A stretch of DNA of 54,326 nucleotides from a bacterium. Lineage in GTDB: Bacteria; Vulcanimicrobiota; Vulcanimicrobiia; Vulcanimicrobiales; Vulcanimicrobiaceae. Made by a program: the position numbers and the translations under genes. The notes under the pieces are model-generated. The model made no database searches. It worked only from the letters and a program-made list of their open reading frames with translations, and had not been told where the DNA came from. Below are positions 17,851 to 26,251 of the stretch, piece after piece; position 1 is the first letter of the stretch, and every line of letters starts with the position of its first letter. The stretch lies in contig JAJYRH010000016.1 of the NCBI GenBank assembly GCA_021794205.1, positions 1 through 54,326 of the forward strand. Reading direction: 5' to 3'.

Positions 17851-19457
17851 GCGTTCCAACTCTCGACGACGTGATTGGGAGCGAAGCCCTTGAACGAGGT
17901 GCTGATCGGTTCCATTTGGCGTTCGTAGTAGAGATAGATGATCGGAACGTCGGTTGCTAGGAGCTGTTGGATCTTCGCATACGCTTTTTTGCGCGTCGCA
18001 CGGGCGTAGGAGGTAAGGGCGATCTTTTGCAGCGATTCCATCTGCGGATTGCAGTATCGTGAATAGTTGTATCCGCCCGGCGCGACGTTGGCGCAGGTGG
18101 TCTGCGTCGAATCGTCGGGGTCGATACCGGCGAACCATCCGGCTAAAGCGAGGTCGAATTTTCCGCCTTGGAGGATACCGCCGACGCTCGCCGGTGCGAA
18201 GAGAACGTCGCCGGCAAAATATTTCACCTGAACCTTAATGCCGACTTTGCGTAACATCGCCTGGATGATGACGCTCTTTTTCACGCGCGTGGCGTTCGAG
18301 TTATCGGTAACTAAGACCAATTCGAGCTGTCGGCCGTTCTTGACGCGAATTCCCCCGGGGCCGACTTTCCAACCCGCCGCATCGAGCAGCGCGCGCGCCT
18401 TCGCCGGGTCGTACCCGATCGCTTTCACGTTGGGATCGTAGGACCACATAAAGGGCGGCGTGTCGGCGAGCGCCTTTTTCTCTTGGCCGAAGGTCAAGGT
18501 ATCGATGATTCGCTGCTTGTCGATCGCGGCGGCGACGGCTTGGCGGACGCGAAGGCTTTTTAAGAAGGGGCGCTGCGTGTTCACATAGATACCGGAGAAG
18601 CCGTTTGCGCTCATCCAACGGATATCGATCCCGGGAATATTCTTGATAACCGGATAGTTGCTGATCGACGCTTGGAACATCCAATCGATATCGTGCGTGC
18701 GGAGTAAGTTGATCGTCGTGTTTTCATCGGGAATGATGCGAATGGTGATCGTTTTTAATTTTGGCTTTCCAAGGAAAAAATTGTCGTTGCGCAAGAGCGT
18801 AATGTGATCGCCGTGCACCCAGTCGCCAAAGCGGAAGGGGCCGTCGCTGACGAGCGGCTCGCTGTTAAACGGAACCGTATTGATGTTTGGATACTTCGCG
18901 AGGACGTGCGCCGGTGCGATGAAATACGGTTGATCGCTATTGGTAAAGAAGGTGTCGACGAAGGGCGCGAACGGCTTTTTCAGATGGACGACGACGGTAT
19001 AGGGGTTCGGGGCCTCGATCGATGCGATATCGGTATATCCGTGGCGCGAGATCACGTCGTTGTTCGGATTCATGATCGCCTTCCACGAGAAAATAACGTC
19101 GGCGGCGGTCACGGGCTTTCCGTCGGTCCATTTGGCGTCGGTCCGAAGGTGATAGGTAATCGTTAAGCCGTGGTCGGTGATGCCGCCGTTATGCAGTGTC
19201 GGCACCGCCGTGGCGAGCATCGGCTGCATTTTCCCCTGGGAATCGGGAACGATAAGCGGCTCGAACATCAGCGCGTCGACCAACACGTCGGTAGTATTGG
19301 AATTGAGCAGCGGATTGAGATTCTTCACGTCGCTTTGGACGGCGATGCGGAGATGTCCGGGCTCGACTCCGGCACCCGGGGTACCCTGGTTTCCCGCTTT
19401 CGAGCAGGCGACGACGAGCGTAAGGAGCAGCGCTCCCGAGAGCAGGCGTTTCAACAA
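17832..19457 (-). CDS. Family 5 peptide-binding lipoprotein (ABC transporter SBP)
   Basis: A 541-residue extracellular solute-binding protein of the DppA/OppA type. It begins with a lipoprotein signal peptide (LLSGALLLTLVVACSK, lipobox LVVAC), then LRIAVQSDVKNLNPLL, TYHLRTDAKWTDGKPVTAADVIFSWK and GYDPAKARALLDAAGWK, all hallmarks of the family. It should be membrane-anchored and deliver peptides or similar solutes to an ABC permease. No permease or ATPase gene is nearby. The start is TTG 19457 with GGAGG eight bases upstream. A paralogue lies at 52324-53964. Confidence 0.93.
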   Translation of the reverse strand: MLKRLLSGALLLTLVVACSKAGNQGTPGAGVEPGHLRIAVQSDVKNLNPLLNSNTTDVLVDALMFEPLIVPDSQGKMQPMLATAVPTLHNGGITDHGLTITYHLRTDAKWTDGKPVTAADVIFSWKAIMNPNNDVISRHGYTDIASIEAPNPYTVVVHLKKPFAPFVDTFFTNSDQPYFIAPAHVLAKYPNINTVPFNSEPLVSDGPFRFGDWVHGDHITLLRNDNFFLGKPKLKTITIRIIPDENTTINLLRTHDIDWMFQASISNYPVIKNIPGIDIRWMSANGFSGIYVNTQRPFLKSLRVRQAVAAAIDKQRIIDTLTFGQEKKALADTPPFMWSYDPNVKAIGYDPAKARALLDAAGWKVGPGGIRVKNGRQLELVLVTDNSNATRVKKSVIIQAMLRKVGIKVQVKYFAGDVLFAPASVGGILQGGKFDLALAGWFAGIDPDDSTQTTCANVAPGGYNYSRYCNPQMESLQKIALTSYARATRKKAYAKIQQLLATDVPIIYLYYERQMEPISTSFKGFAPNHVVESWNAWQWSI

Positions 19458-19504
19458 CGACGGATCCTCCGAGTATAGGGCAACATAGTTCTAGGTGCGA
19501 TGGT

Positions 19505-21499
19505 CTATGACGCGGCGGCTGCGGGAACGCGGCCGGGCGGTGCCGGGTCGTAACGTTCGTGGCTCCACCGATAGGTTCCCAATCCTTGGGTTGCGGTGCG
19601 GAGTTCGGTGATATACCGCGCGAGTTCGACCTGCGGCACGTCGGCTTCGACGATCTCTCGCGCTTCTCGGTCGCTTGGTTTCATGCCGAGAATCTGCCCG
19701 CGCTTCGCTGTGAGCTGCCCGATCACCGTCGCGGTAAAGTTCGCGGGAATCATCACTTCAACCCGTGCGATCGGCTCCAGAATAACCGGCTTGCATTTCG
19801 GAAGCGCGTCGCGTACCGCCATGCTCGCGGCGGTGCGGAAGGATTGTTCGCTGGAATCGACGTCGTGGTATTGCCCGTCGAAGAGCGTGACGTGGAGATC
19901 GGTAACCGGGTAGCCGCTCGTTCCGCGCGCGAGCGCCTCGCGGACGCCTTTTTCGACGGCGGGAATAAATTGCTTCGGTACGACGCCGCCGACGATCTCG
20001 TCGTCGAAGAGTAGCCCGCTCCCGCGAGGGCGGGGGCGAAAGCGAATGTGGACGTCGGCAAACTGCCCGTGTCCGCCGGTCTGATGTTTATAGCGCGAAT
20101 GCACCTCGGTGCCCGCCGAGATCGTTTCGAGGTAAGGAATGGCGGGCGCCGCCACTTCGATCTCCACGCGATGTTTGCGCGCGAGGCGTTCGATCGCGAT
20201 GCCGACGTGTTGTTCGCCGCAGCCTAAGAGCAGCTGCTCGGAGGTGAATTGTGCTCGCGCGAGTTGCAGCGAGGGGTCTTCCTCGATAATGCGGGCGAGC
20301 ATCTGCGAGATTTTCGCCTCGTCGATCCGCTCTTTGGGCTTGATCGCGACGGCAAAGACCGGGGCGGAGAAATCGATCGCCGGAAGCGGCTTCACCGAGG
20401 GCGCTCCGGCGAGCGTCGATCCCGTGAGCACGCCTTCGAGGCGGGCGATCGCGACGATGCTGCCCGGGCCGGCACTCGCAATCGCTTCGCTCTTTTTCCC
20501 GAAGAGCCGATAGAGCCCGCCGACGCGCAGCCGCTCGCCGGTGCGGAGATCGATGACCGTCGCATCGCCGGTCAGCGTACCGTCGTGTATGCGCGCGACC
20601 GAGAGCTTTCCGGACTGGGGGTGCACGATCGTTTTAATCACCTGCGCGCGAAGGGGCGCGCGTTCGTCGCCGACCGGTGCGGGGAACCAGCGCTCGATCG
20701 CGCGTAGCAGCGCGGGGATGCCGAAACCGTGCAGACCGGCGGCAACGAGGACTGGAACGATTTGGTCGTGCGAGCACTCTTCGCAGAGATCGCGGTCGAT
20801 TTCGTCGCTCGGCGGCTCGACGTCGTCGAGTAACTCTTGCATCATCGCGTCGTCGAAATCGGCCATCGCTTCGAGCAGCGCTCGGTGCCCCTGCTGCGCC
20901 GGAAGTTCGAACGCCGGCTCGATCGCTTCGAGGCGATCGCCGTCGGCGCCGTACCGCGCGCCCTGCTTCGTCGCGAGGTCGATGTAGCCGACGAGTGCGT
21001 CGTCGCGGCGTATCGGAAGCTGTTCGGCGACGACGTGGCGCCCGTAGAGGCGTTGCAGCTCGGCGAGGGTCGCGTCAAACTCCGCGCCGGGGCGATCGAG
21101 CTTGTTGACGACGACGATGTGGGGCAATCGAAGCCGCTCGATCTCCTCCATCAGCGCGTGCGTCAGGGCGATGCGAGACGGGTCGGCCTCGACGACGACG
21201 ACGGCTGCATCGACGCCGCGTAGCGCCGCGCGAGTCTCTTCGAAGAAGTCGATGAAGCCCGGCGTATCGATGATATTGATCTCGATAGCATCGTGCGTCG
21301 CGCGAGCGAAGCCGACGCAGGTGGATTGAGCGTGGGCGATATCTTCGGGCTCGCAATCGGTGGTGGTGGAGCCATCGGTTACCGAGCCCCGGCGAGCGAT
21401 CGCGCCCGATGAAAACAGCAACGCTTCGAGCAAGGTCGTCTTGCCCGAGTGGTGAGGGCCGACGAATGCGACGTTCCGAATACGGAGATCTTCGGACAT
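19505..21499 (-). CDS. Elongation factor G-like GTPase (EF-G paralogue)
   Basis: A 664-residue translational GTPase of the EF-G-like second group rather than canonical FusA. The P-loop is GPHHSGKT (14-21) in place of AHIDAGKT, followed by DTPGFIDF and the base-specificity motif NKLDRP. Domains II-V follow, with HQTGGHGQFADVHIRFRP and GQLTAKRGQILGM. ATG 21499 is preceded by a perfect AGGAGG; the longer open frame is not used. Paralogues of this kind are often dispensable and their role in ribosome handling is unclear. It lies 22 bp after the PHP gene. Confidence 0.93.
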   Translation of the reverse strand: MSEDLRIRNVAFVGPHHSGKTTLLEALLFSSGAIARRGSVTDGSTTTDCEPEDIAHAQSTCVGFARATHDAIEINIIDTPGFIDFFEETRAALRGVDAAVVVVEADPSRIALTHALMEEIERLRLPHIVVVNKLDRPGAEFDATLAELQRLYGRHVVAEQLPIRRDDALVGYIDLATKQGARYGADGDRLEAIEPAFELPAQQGHRALLEAMADFDDAMMQELLDDVEPPSDEIDRDLCEECSHDQIVPVLVAAGLHGFGIPALLRAIERWFPAPVGDERAPLRAQVIKTIVHPQSGKLSVARIHDGTLTGDATVIDLRTGERLRVGGLYRLFGKKSEAIASAGPGSIVAIARLEGVLTGSTLAGAPSVKPLPAIDFSAPVFAVAIKPKERIDEAKISQMLARIIEEDPSLQLARAQFTSEQLLLGCGEQHVGIAIERLARKHRVEIEVAAPAIPYLETISAGTEVHSRYKHQTGGHGQFADVHIRFRPRPRGSGLLFDDEIVGGVVPKQFIPAVEKGVREALARGTSGYPVTDLHVTLFDGQYHDVDSSEQSFRTAASMAVRDALPKCKPVILEPIARVEVMIPANFTATVIGQLTAKRGQILGMKPSDREAREIVEADVPQVELARYITELRTATQGLGTYRWSHERYDPAPPGRVPAAAAS

Positions 21500-21521
21500 A
21501 GGAGCCCTCCTAGCGCCGCTT

Positions 21522-23366
21522 CTATCGGCGTTTTGACTTTTTCGCCGAGGCGGTTTTCTTTCCAACGGTTTTCTTTGGGGTTGCTTTTACTGCTGGGCGC
21601 GCGGCGGTTTTTTTATTTACCGGAGCAGCTTTCTTCGCGGCGGTCTTTTTTACCGGAGCGGCTTTCTTTGCGGGGGGCTTTGCCGGAGCCGCCGCTTTCT
21701 TCGCAGCGGGTTTTTTCGCCGCCGGTTTCGCGACCGCGCTCTTTTTGGGCGCGGGCGCCGATTTCTTCGCGCTCGACTTCGCGGCCGGTTTTGCCGCCGA
21801 TTTTGCGGCAGGTTTCACCGCCGCTTTCGCGGTGGGCTTCGTCGCCGCTTTCGCGGCGGGCTTCGTCGCCGCTTTCGCGGTGGGCTTCGTCGCCGATTTT
21901 GCAGCGGGTTTCGCCGCCGCTTTCGCAGCGGGTTTCGCAGCCGATTTTGCCGCGGGTTTCGCAGCCGATTTTGCCGCGGGTTTCGCCGCCGGCTTCGGGG
22001 GCGCGGCGAGCTTCTTGACCACCGGCTTTGCCGACGGAGTTTTCGGCTCCGGGGTGGCGACCGCTGCGGGCTTTTCTTTCGGTGATTCCTTCGCGGGCTT
22101 CGCAGGGGCGGTGCGCTTCGGCGAACTCCGCGCCCCACGCGCGGTCTCGGGCGAGCCCGCACTCGGCGACTTCGTCGCACGCTCCGGCGAGCCGGCGCGT
22201 CGTTTCGAACCAACATCGCGAACGGTGCGCGCCCGCAGCTCGGCGAGCCTCCGTTCCTCCTCCTCGTCGATCTCGGGGAGGCCGAGCTCGGCCCGGCTGA
22301 ATCCGGCGATGCTGGTGCCCGGCTGCGGCAGATCGACGCGTTTCGCGCGCTCGATGTGCTCGCGGCTCGCACGCAGCGCGACCTTCGCTAAACGTCCGCC
22401 GATTGGGAAGACGACCTCGTTGATCTCGAGTTCGCGTAAGATCTCGATGATACGGTCGAATCCGTTTCCTTGATCCTTCGGGCTGTGGGCGTCGGAGCCG
22501 ATGGCGAGGGCGACCCCTGCGGCCGAGGCCTTTCGCATGAGACGGGTATATGCCGCAAGCATCGCCTCGCGTTGTTCGGGTGCGACGCCTTCGCGGTAAA
22601 GAAAACGAACGTTGATCTCGACGGCGATGCCGCGCTCTTTGCAGATCTCGAGGAGGCGGTCTTCGTAGCCCTCGAGTTTCTGCGGATCGGGCCACGCGCC
22701 GAAGGTTGCGGCGACGTAGAAGTGTCCGACAATGTGCGTCGGCAAGGTCGAGATATCTTCGAAGAGCCGGTGGGTGTAGAGCTCCCAGAGTCGCTCCGCG
22801 CCGACGCCGTCGAGCAGATGGGCGAATTCCGGATTATCGAACGGCCAGAGCCAGTCGGCACCCTTTTCTGGATGCTCGATCGGCACGAAGTGCACGGAAC
22901 GGATGATCCCGTCGGGGCGCATCGCATCGATAATATTGGCGACGTCGGGGCGCGAGCGCGGATCGTTATCGACCTCCGCGCCGATGGAGAAGCGCATGCC
23001 GCGCCGCAATGCATCCGAGACGATCGTCGCGTGCGCGACGTCGACGACGGCGGTCTCAGCGGCGCCGTATACGTCGCCGGCGAGCGCGAGTTTCAGCGCG
23101 CGGCGAACGGTGTTGATCGCACCGGGGTCTTCGAACGTCAAGAAATTGACGTGGTCGCTCACCATAAGGAAGCGTGGGGATCCGCGCCGACACGCGTGAT
23201 AGAACCAAAGGAAAAGCATGCGCGCGCTATACGGCAACGGACGCTCTTCGGAAAACGCTCGATGTTCGCCCTTCGCGTGCCCGTGTACGTCGGGAATGGC
23301 AGCGATGGCAAGCTGCGTCTCTGTGTCTTTCAGCGTTCTGCTTCCTTCACTCCGCGAGGGATCCAC
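21522..23366 (-). CDS. PHP-domain phosphoesterase with histone H1-like Lys/Ala/Pro tail
   Basis: About 614 residues in two very different parts. Residues 1 to about 370 are a PHP metal-dependent phosphoesterase: DVHGHAKGEH, MVSDHVNFL, IGAEVDND, VPIEHPEKG, HIVGHFYV and IGSDAHSPKDQG. Residues about 385-614 are low complexity, with repeats of KPAAKSAAKPAAK and a final KKTASAKKSKRR, like bacterial H1/AlgP-type DNA-binding tails. No normal ATG precedes the conserved part; GTG 23366 is my choice, GTG 23426 or a CTG overlapping the pcp stop are alternatives. The tail would tether the enzyme to DNA or RNA, and the PHP fold occurs in DNA polymerase-associated exonucleases. The substrate is unknown. 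Confidence 0.85.
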   Translation of the reverse strand: MDPSRSEGSRTLKDTETQLAIAAIPDVHGHAKGEHRAFSEERPLPYSARMLFLWFYHACRRGSPRFLMVSDHVNFLTFEDPGAINTVRRALKLALAGDVYGAAETAVVDVAHATIVSDALRRGMRFSIGAEVDNDPRSRPDVANIIDAMRPDGIIRSVHFVPIEHPEKGADWLWPFDNPEFAHLLDGVGAERLWELYTHRLFEDISTLPTHIVGHFYVAATFGAWPDPQKLEGYEDRLLEICKERGIAVEINVRFLYREGVAPEQREAMLAAYTRLMRKASAAGVALAIGSDAHSPKDQGNGFDRIIEILRELEINEVVFPIGGRLAKVALRASREHIERAKRVDLPQPGTSIAGFSRAELGLPEIDEEEERRLAELRARTVRDVGSKRRAGSPERATKSPSAGSPETARGARSSPKRTAPAKPAKESPKEKPAAVATPEPKTPSAKPVVKKLAAPPKPAAKPAAKSAAKPAAKSAAKPAAKAAAKPAAKSATKPTAKAATKPAAKAATKPTAKAAVKPAAKSAAKPAAKSSAKKSAPAPKKSAVAKPAAKKPAAKKAAAPAKPPAKKAAPVKKTAAKKAAPVNKKTAARPAVKATPKKTVGKKTASAKKSKRR

Positions 23367-24040
23367 ATGCGCGACGTGCGCTCGCGTGGCTGCGCGGCGC
23401 TCTCCGCGCCGCGGTTTTCGACCCACGGCACGATGGTTTCAATGATCTGTTCGACGCCCTTTTTCATGAGTTCGAAGGACATCGAGGGGTGCGTCTCCGG
23501 CCCCGCCGTAATCGCTTGCGCCGGCAGGTAGGGAAGGTGAACGAGCCCCACGAGAACCGGGGGCGTCGCCGTTTCGGTGAGCGAGAGTAACTCGTAGAGC
23601 GCCTGATTGCAGATATACGTGCCCGCCGAATTCGAGACGTACCCGGGAACGCCGATCTCCGTCCAGGCAGCAACGATCTTCTCGAATGGAAGATTGGAGA
23701 GCCGGGCATCGGGGCCGCCGCGTGCGATCGGTTCGTTCTTGCGAAGGACGCCGACGTTATCGGGAAGCTCGAAGTCGAGCACGTTGACCGCGACGCGTTC
23801 GAGCGCCAAGGCACTACGACCGCCGGCCTGACCTAACACGATGATGATCTCGGGCTCTTCTTCGAGGCGAAGAAGTTCGAGACGATCGCGCAGCGACCGG
23901 GTCTCGACGGGAAGAATCGCGATGGAGAGCGGACGCCCCGCGATGAGGCGGCCGTCGAGGCTGCGGGCGACCAACTCGCTCGGATTGACTTTTTCACCGC
24001 CAAAGGGCTCGAAGCCCGTGACGAGCACGCGATTGCTCAC
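23330..24040 (-). CDS. pcp: Pyroglutamyl peptidase (pyrrolidone carboxyl peptidase)
   Basis: A 236-residue C15 cysteine peptidase that removes N-terminal pyroglutamate from peptides. It begins VLVTGFEPFGGEKVNPSE, a signature of the family. The catalytic triad is visible as Glu in LALERVAVNVLDF, Cys in NSAGTYICNQALY and His in LVGLVHLPYLP. The start is GTG 24040 with only a weak Shine-Dalgarno, and its 3' end overlaps the beginning of the PHP gene. The C-terminal 25 residues after the family core are Arg-rich and probably unstructured. It lies 57 bp downstream of the anti-sigma/alkyltransferase gene. Confidence 0.93.
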   Translation of the reverse strand: MSNRVLVTGFEPFGGEKVNPSELVARSLDGRLIAGRPLSIAILPVETRSLRDRLELLRLEEEPEIIIVLGQAGGRSALALERVAVNVLDFELPDNVGVLRKNEPIARGGPDARLSNLPFEKIVAAWTEIGVPGYVSNSAGTYICNQALYELLSLTETATPPVLVGLVHLPYLPAQAITAGPETHPSMSFELMKKGVEQIIETIVPWVENRGAESAAQPRERTSRMWIPRGVKEAER

Positions 24041-24097
24041 GGCATTGTAGGTTAGCGCCGGGCGCGCCGTTCCCTGGTTTTTACGCGTGCGGCGCTC

Positions 24098-24838
24098 TCA
24101 GTGCGCCGGGTGGTAGCCTTCCATCGCGAGCAGACGGGCTTTGAATTCCACGCCGTACCCATAGCGATGCAACGCGCCGGTCGCATCGACCACGCGATGG
24201 CACGGAACCAGGATGGGGATGGGGTTGCGCGCCATGACGCGCCCCACGGCTCGCGCCGCGCTCGGGCGGCCGATCTGTTTGGCGAGCCATCCGTAGGAGC
24301 GGACCTCCCCCGGTGGGATCTCGACGGTCGCACGCAGGGTCGCTTGTTCGAAGGGCGTCAGGTCGCTGACATCGACCTGCGACGTATCGACCTGCCAGGT
24401 GACGAAGAACTTTTCGATCGTCGCGCGCAGGCTCGGTGGGAGTTCGGCGCGGTCGGTGGGGCGACGGAGCCGCCTCTCGACGCGAGCGACGACATCCTCG
24501 AATGCCTCCCCGAGATCGATGCCGATATAGGCGATCCGCGAATCGCGATGACCGACGTAGAGGCGGCCGATCGGCGAATCCACGAGCGCGAGGTGCACTG
24601 GGTCGAGCCGTTCGCGGCGCTGGAGCTGCGCGATATGCTCGACGACTTTTCGAGCGAGGTCGCAGGTCGGTTCGGGATCGGGGAGCGATTGGAGCGTGTG
24701 CGCGAGCGCCTCGTACTGGCGATACGCCTCGTTGCAGGTCGGGCAGGCGTCCACATGCGTGTGGACCGCCTCGTTCAGCGTCGCCGTCCCCTCGCCGCGG
24801 ACTTCGTCCCACATCGCGTCGACATCACGACAACGCAT
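24098..24838 (-). CDS. Zinc-finger anti-sigma domain fused to O6-alkylguanine-DNA alkyltransferase
   Basis: A 246-residue two-part protein. Residues 1-60 are a ZAS-type anti-sigma module: C3 and H28-x3-C32-x2-C35 (HTHVDACPTC), followed by an amphipathic helix. Residues 70-246 are a full alkyltransferase: VDSPIGRLYVG at the start, TPFEQATLRATVEIPPGEVRSYGWLAKQIG, the RAVGRVMARNPIPILVPCHRVV segment holding the acceptor cysteine near residue 213, and GYGVEFKARLLAMEG. The alkyltransferase moves methyl groups from O6-methylguanine onto its own cysteine. The gene overlaps the end of the ECF sigma gene by 14 bp, the position normally held by an anti-sigma gene. Inferred role: a sensor in which DNA alkylation alters sigma binding. 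Confidence 0.9.
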   Translation of the reverse strand: MRCRDVDAMWDEVRGEGTATLNEAVHTHVDACPTCNEAYRQYEALAHTLQSLPDPEPTCDLARKVVEHIAQLQRRERLDPVHLALVDSPIGRLYVGHRDSRIAYIGIDLGEAFEDVVARVERRLRRPTDRAELPPSLRATIEKFFVTWQVDTSQVDVSDLTPFEQATLRATVEIPPGEVRSYGWLAKQIGRPSAARAVGRVMARNPIPILVPCHRVVDATGALHRYGYGVEFKARLLAMEGYHPAH

Positions 24839-25508
24839 CGCTCAACTCCTCATCGGTATCTTTAACGAAACGGCCCAACTGCGGGCCGAGAATCCGGCGG
24901 AGAATGCGCACCGCGCGGTGGACGTGCGATTTCACCGTTCCGATCGGTTGGTCGAGAATCTCGGCGATCTCGGGGTGGCTGCGCCCGTCGATAAAGCGCA
25001 GCGTTGCCGCCGCACGTAAATGGGTCGGAAGCGAGAGTAGCGCCCGTTCGACCATCGCGACCTCATCGTTCCGTTCGACGACGGTCTCGGGCTGCACCGG
25101 CTTATCGCCGGCATCGCGGAGGAGCGCGTCGGGATCGGCGAGTGCGTCGATCGCAACGCTCGGGGGTTTCTTACTCCGGAGACGATTGCGCGTGACGTTG
25201 AGGGCGATGGTATAGAGCCATGGCTGCAAACGAAGATCGCGTCGCTGCTCCTCGCCCATTTTCCCCAGCGCGCGGAAGGCACGCACGAACGCATCCTGGA
25301 CGATCTCCTCCGCGTCTTCACGGTTGCCGGTCATACGGAGGGCGAAACCATAGAGACGGCGTTGGTAATCGCCGACGATGCGATCGAAGGTCGTGGTGCT
25401 CGGGATAAATGCCGACGCTGCCGCAGGCGAGCCATCGCCCGAAACACGCGCCCTCCCGACCGCAGGTAGCAACGGAATCTCCCTCAGCGGCGGCGCGTAG
25501 GCGATCAT
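24825..25508 (-). CDS. ECF (sigma-70 region 2/4) sigma factor
   Basis: A 227-residue extracytoplasmic-function sigma factor. Region 2 is FDRIVGDYQRRLYGFALRM and EDAEEIVQDAFVRAFRAL (promoter -10 recognition and core binding). Region 4 is ALLSLPTHLRAAATLRFIDG and EIAEILDQPIGTVKSHVHRAVRIL, the -35 binding helix-turn-helix. The first 45 residues are a non-conserved extension. ATG 25508 has GGAGAG close by. It is translationally coupled to the anti-sigma/alkyltransferase gene and heads a minus-strand run that reaches pyrE. It would direct RNA polymerase to a small stress regulon, plausibly including its own operon. Confidence 0.95.
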   Translation of the reverse strand: MIAYAPPLREIPLLPAVGRARVSGDGSPAAASAFIPSTTTFDRIVGDYQRRLYGFALRMTGNREDAEEIVQDAFVRAFRALGKMGEEQRRDLRLQPWLYTIALNVTRNRLRSKKPPSVAIDALADPDALLRDAGDKPVQPETVVERNDEVAMVERALLSLPTHLRAAATLRFIDGRSHPEIAEILDQPIGTVKSHVHRAVRILRRILGPQLGRFVKDTDEELSDALS

Positions 25509-25596
25509 ATGATCTCTCCAACCGCCGCGGCACGAGCGACGGTTTCACGGCGAGCGGGCCGGTTTCCCTCGTTTGCTAATTTCGAGCGCGCGAGCG

Positions 25597-25915
25597 CTTA
25601 CGGCGAGGGCGTCGGAACCGGCGATGCGGCGGACGAGCAATCGGGCGCGAAACGTCGCCCCCAAAGCCGGCCTTCATCGCGAGATTTTCGCGACGGCAGC
25701 ACGCGCACTTCTCGATATGCTCCGATACAAAGCGGCAGAGGCTGGTGTCGCGTACACCGTGACCCGCACCGTCAGGTCGAGCCAAACATGCGGCACCTGC
25801 GGGAAGCGGCGCAAGAAGGCACTCCTGCTTGCGGCCTAGTCCTTTTGCGCGACCAAAACGCCGCGCACGGTGAGCAACACGAAACTCTAGCCTGTGTGCG
25901 CAGCGTCAGGCGGCG
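25597..25915 (+). pseudogene. Broken TnpB/IS605 OrfB-like transposase C-terminus
   Basis: Between about 25680 and 25839 the plus strand encodes ARALLDMLRYKAAEAGVAY and RTVRSSQTCGTCGKRRKKA, matching the end of the RuvC region and the first CxxC half of the zinc ribbon in TnpB. The continuation CGLVLLRDQNAAHGE (Asp-Asn-Ala-Ala motif) sits in a different frame after TAG 25839, so a frameshift has broken it. The part before, 25600-25658, resembles the 3' end of the gene at 27492. Similar fragments recur at 27320-27565 in another order. There is no start and no N-terminal catalytic region, so it is inert. Confidence 0.6.
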
Positions 25916-26030
25916 TCCGCGATATCCGCTCGTTTAAGATCGAGCATCGCTCGGGCTTCATGCAGCTCTGTAAACCATAGCGAACCGAACGGATTGTAGC
26001 GGCGTGCCCGAATACACCGAACGAATCGTG
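25915..26030 (-). pseudogene. Possible IS3-type transposase (rve_3) remnant
   Basis: On the minus strand this stretch encodes LWFTELHEARAMLDLKRADI, which resembles the integrase-core C-terminal pattern (xWFxSLxEARxxIExWRxxYN) of IS3-family OrfB. Nothing of the catalytic DDE domain is present. The remaining bases to 26251 hold no gene that I can support, apart from the C/G homopolymer at 26167-26185. Confidence 0.35.
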
Positions 26031-26166
26031 GGTCGGGTTTTCGCGCGGCGTACGCTGATACGGGCTTTTCTTGCGCTTGGTTGCTTGCGAAATGCCACAA
26101 ATCGGCGTCAGTGGGCGATCAGCGAACAGGGCTTTGAGAGAAATGTGCTCTTAATGTAAAGGGATA

Positions 26167-26185
26167 CCCCCCCCCGGGGGGGGGG
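26167..26185. repeat. Nine C followed by ten G: homopolymer palindrome
   Basis: A pure C run (26167-26175) directly followed by a pure G run (26176-26185), about 67 bp before the start of the island lipoprotein-like gene. It could fold as a GC-only hairpin or G-quadruplex, vary in length by slippage, or be an assembly error. Confidence 0.8.
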
Positions 26186-26251
26186 AAAGGGCGTCCGTCG
26201 CAGGTTTTTGCGATCTGTAATCCCCACTTTTGCTAAACAAGGAGCAACCAC

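Noticed and set aside
21613-22695. Long repetitive frames across the Lys/Ala/Pro tail region on both strands
   Set aside because: Shadows of the low-complexity tail; the PHP frame is the only one with enzyme motifs.
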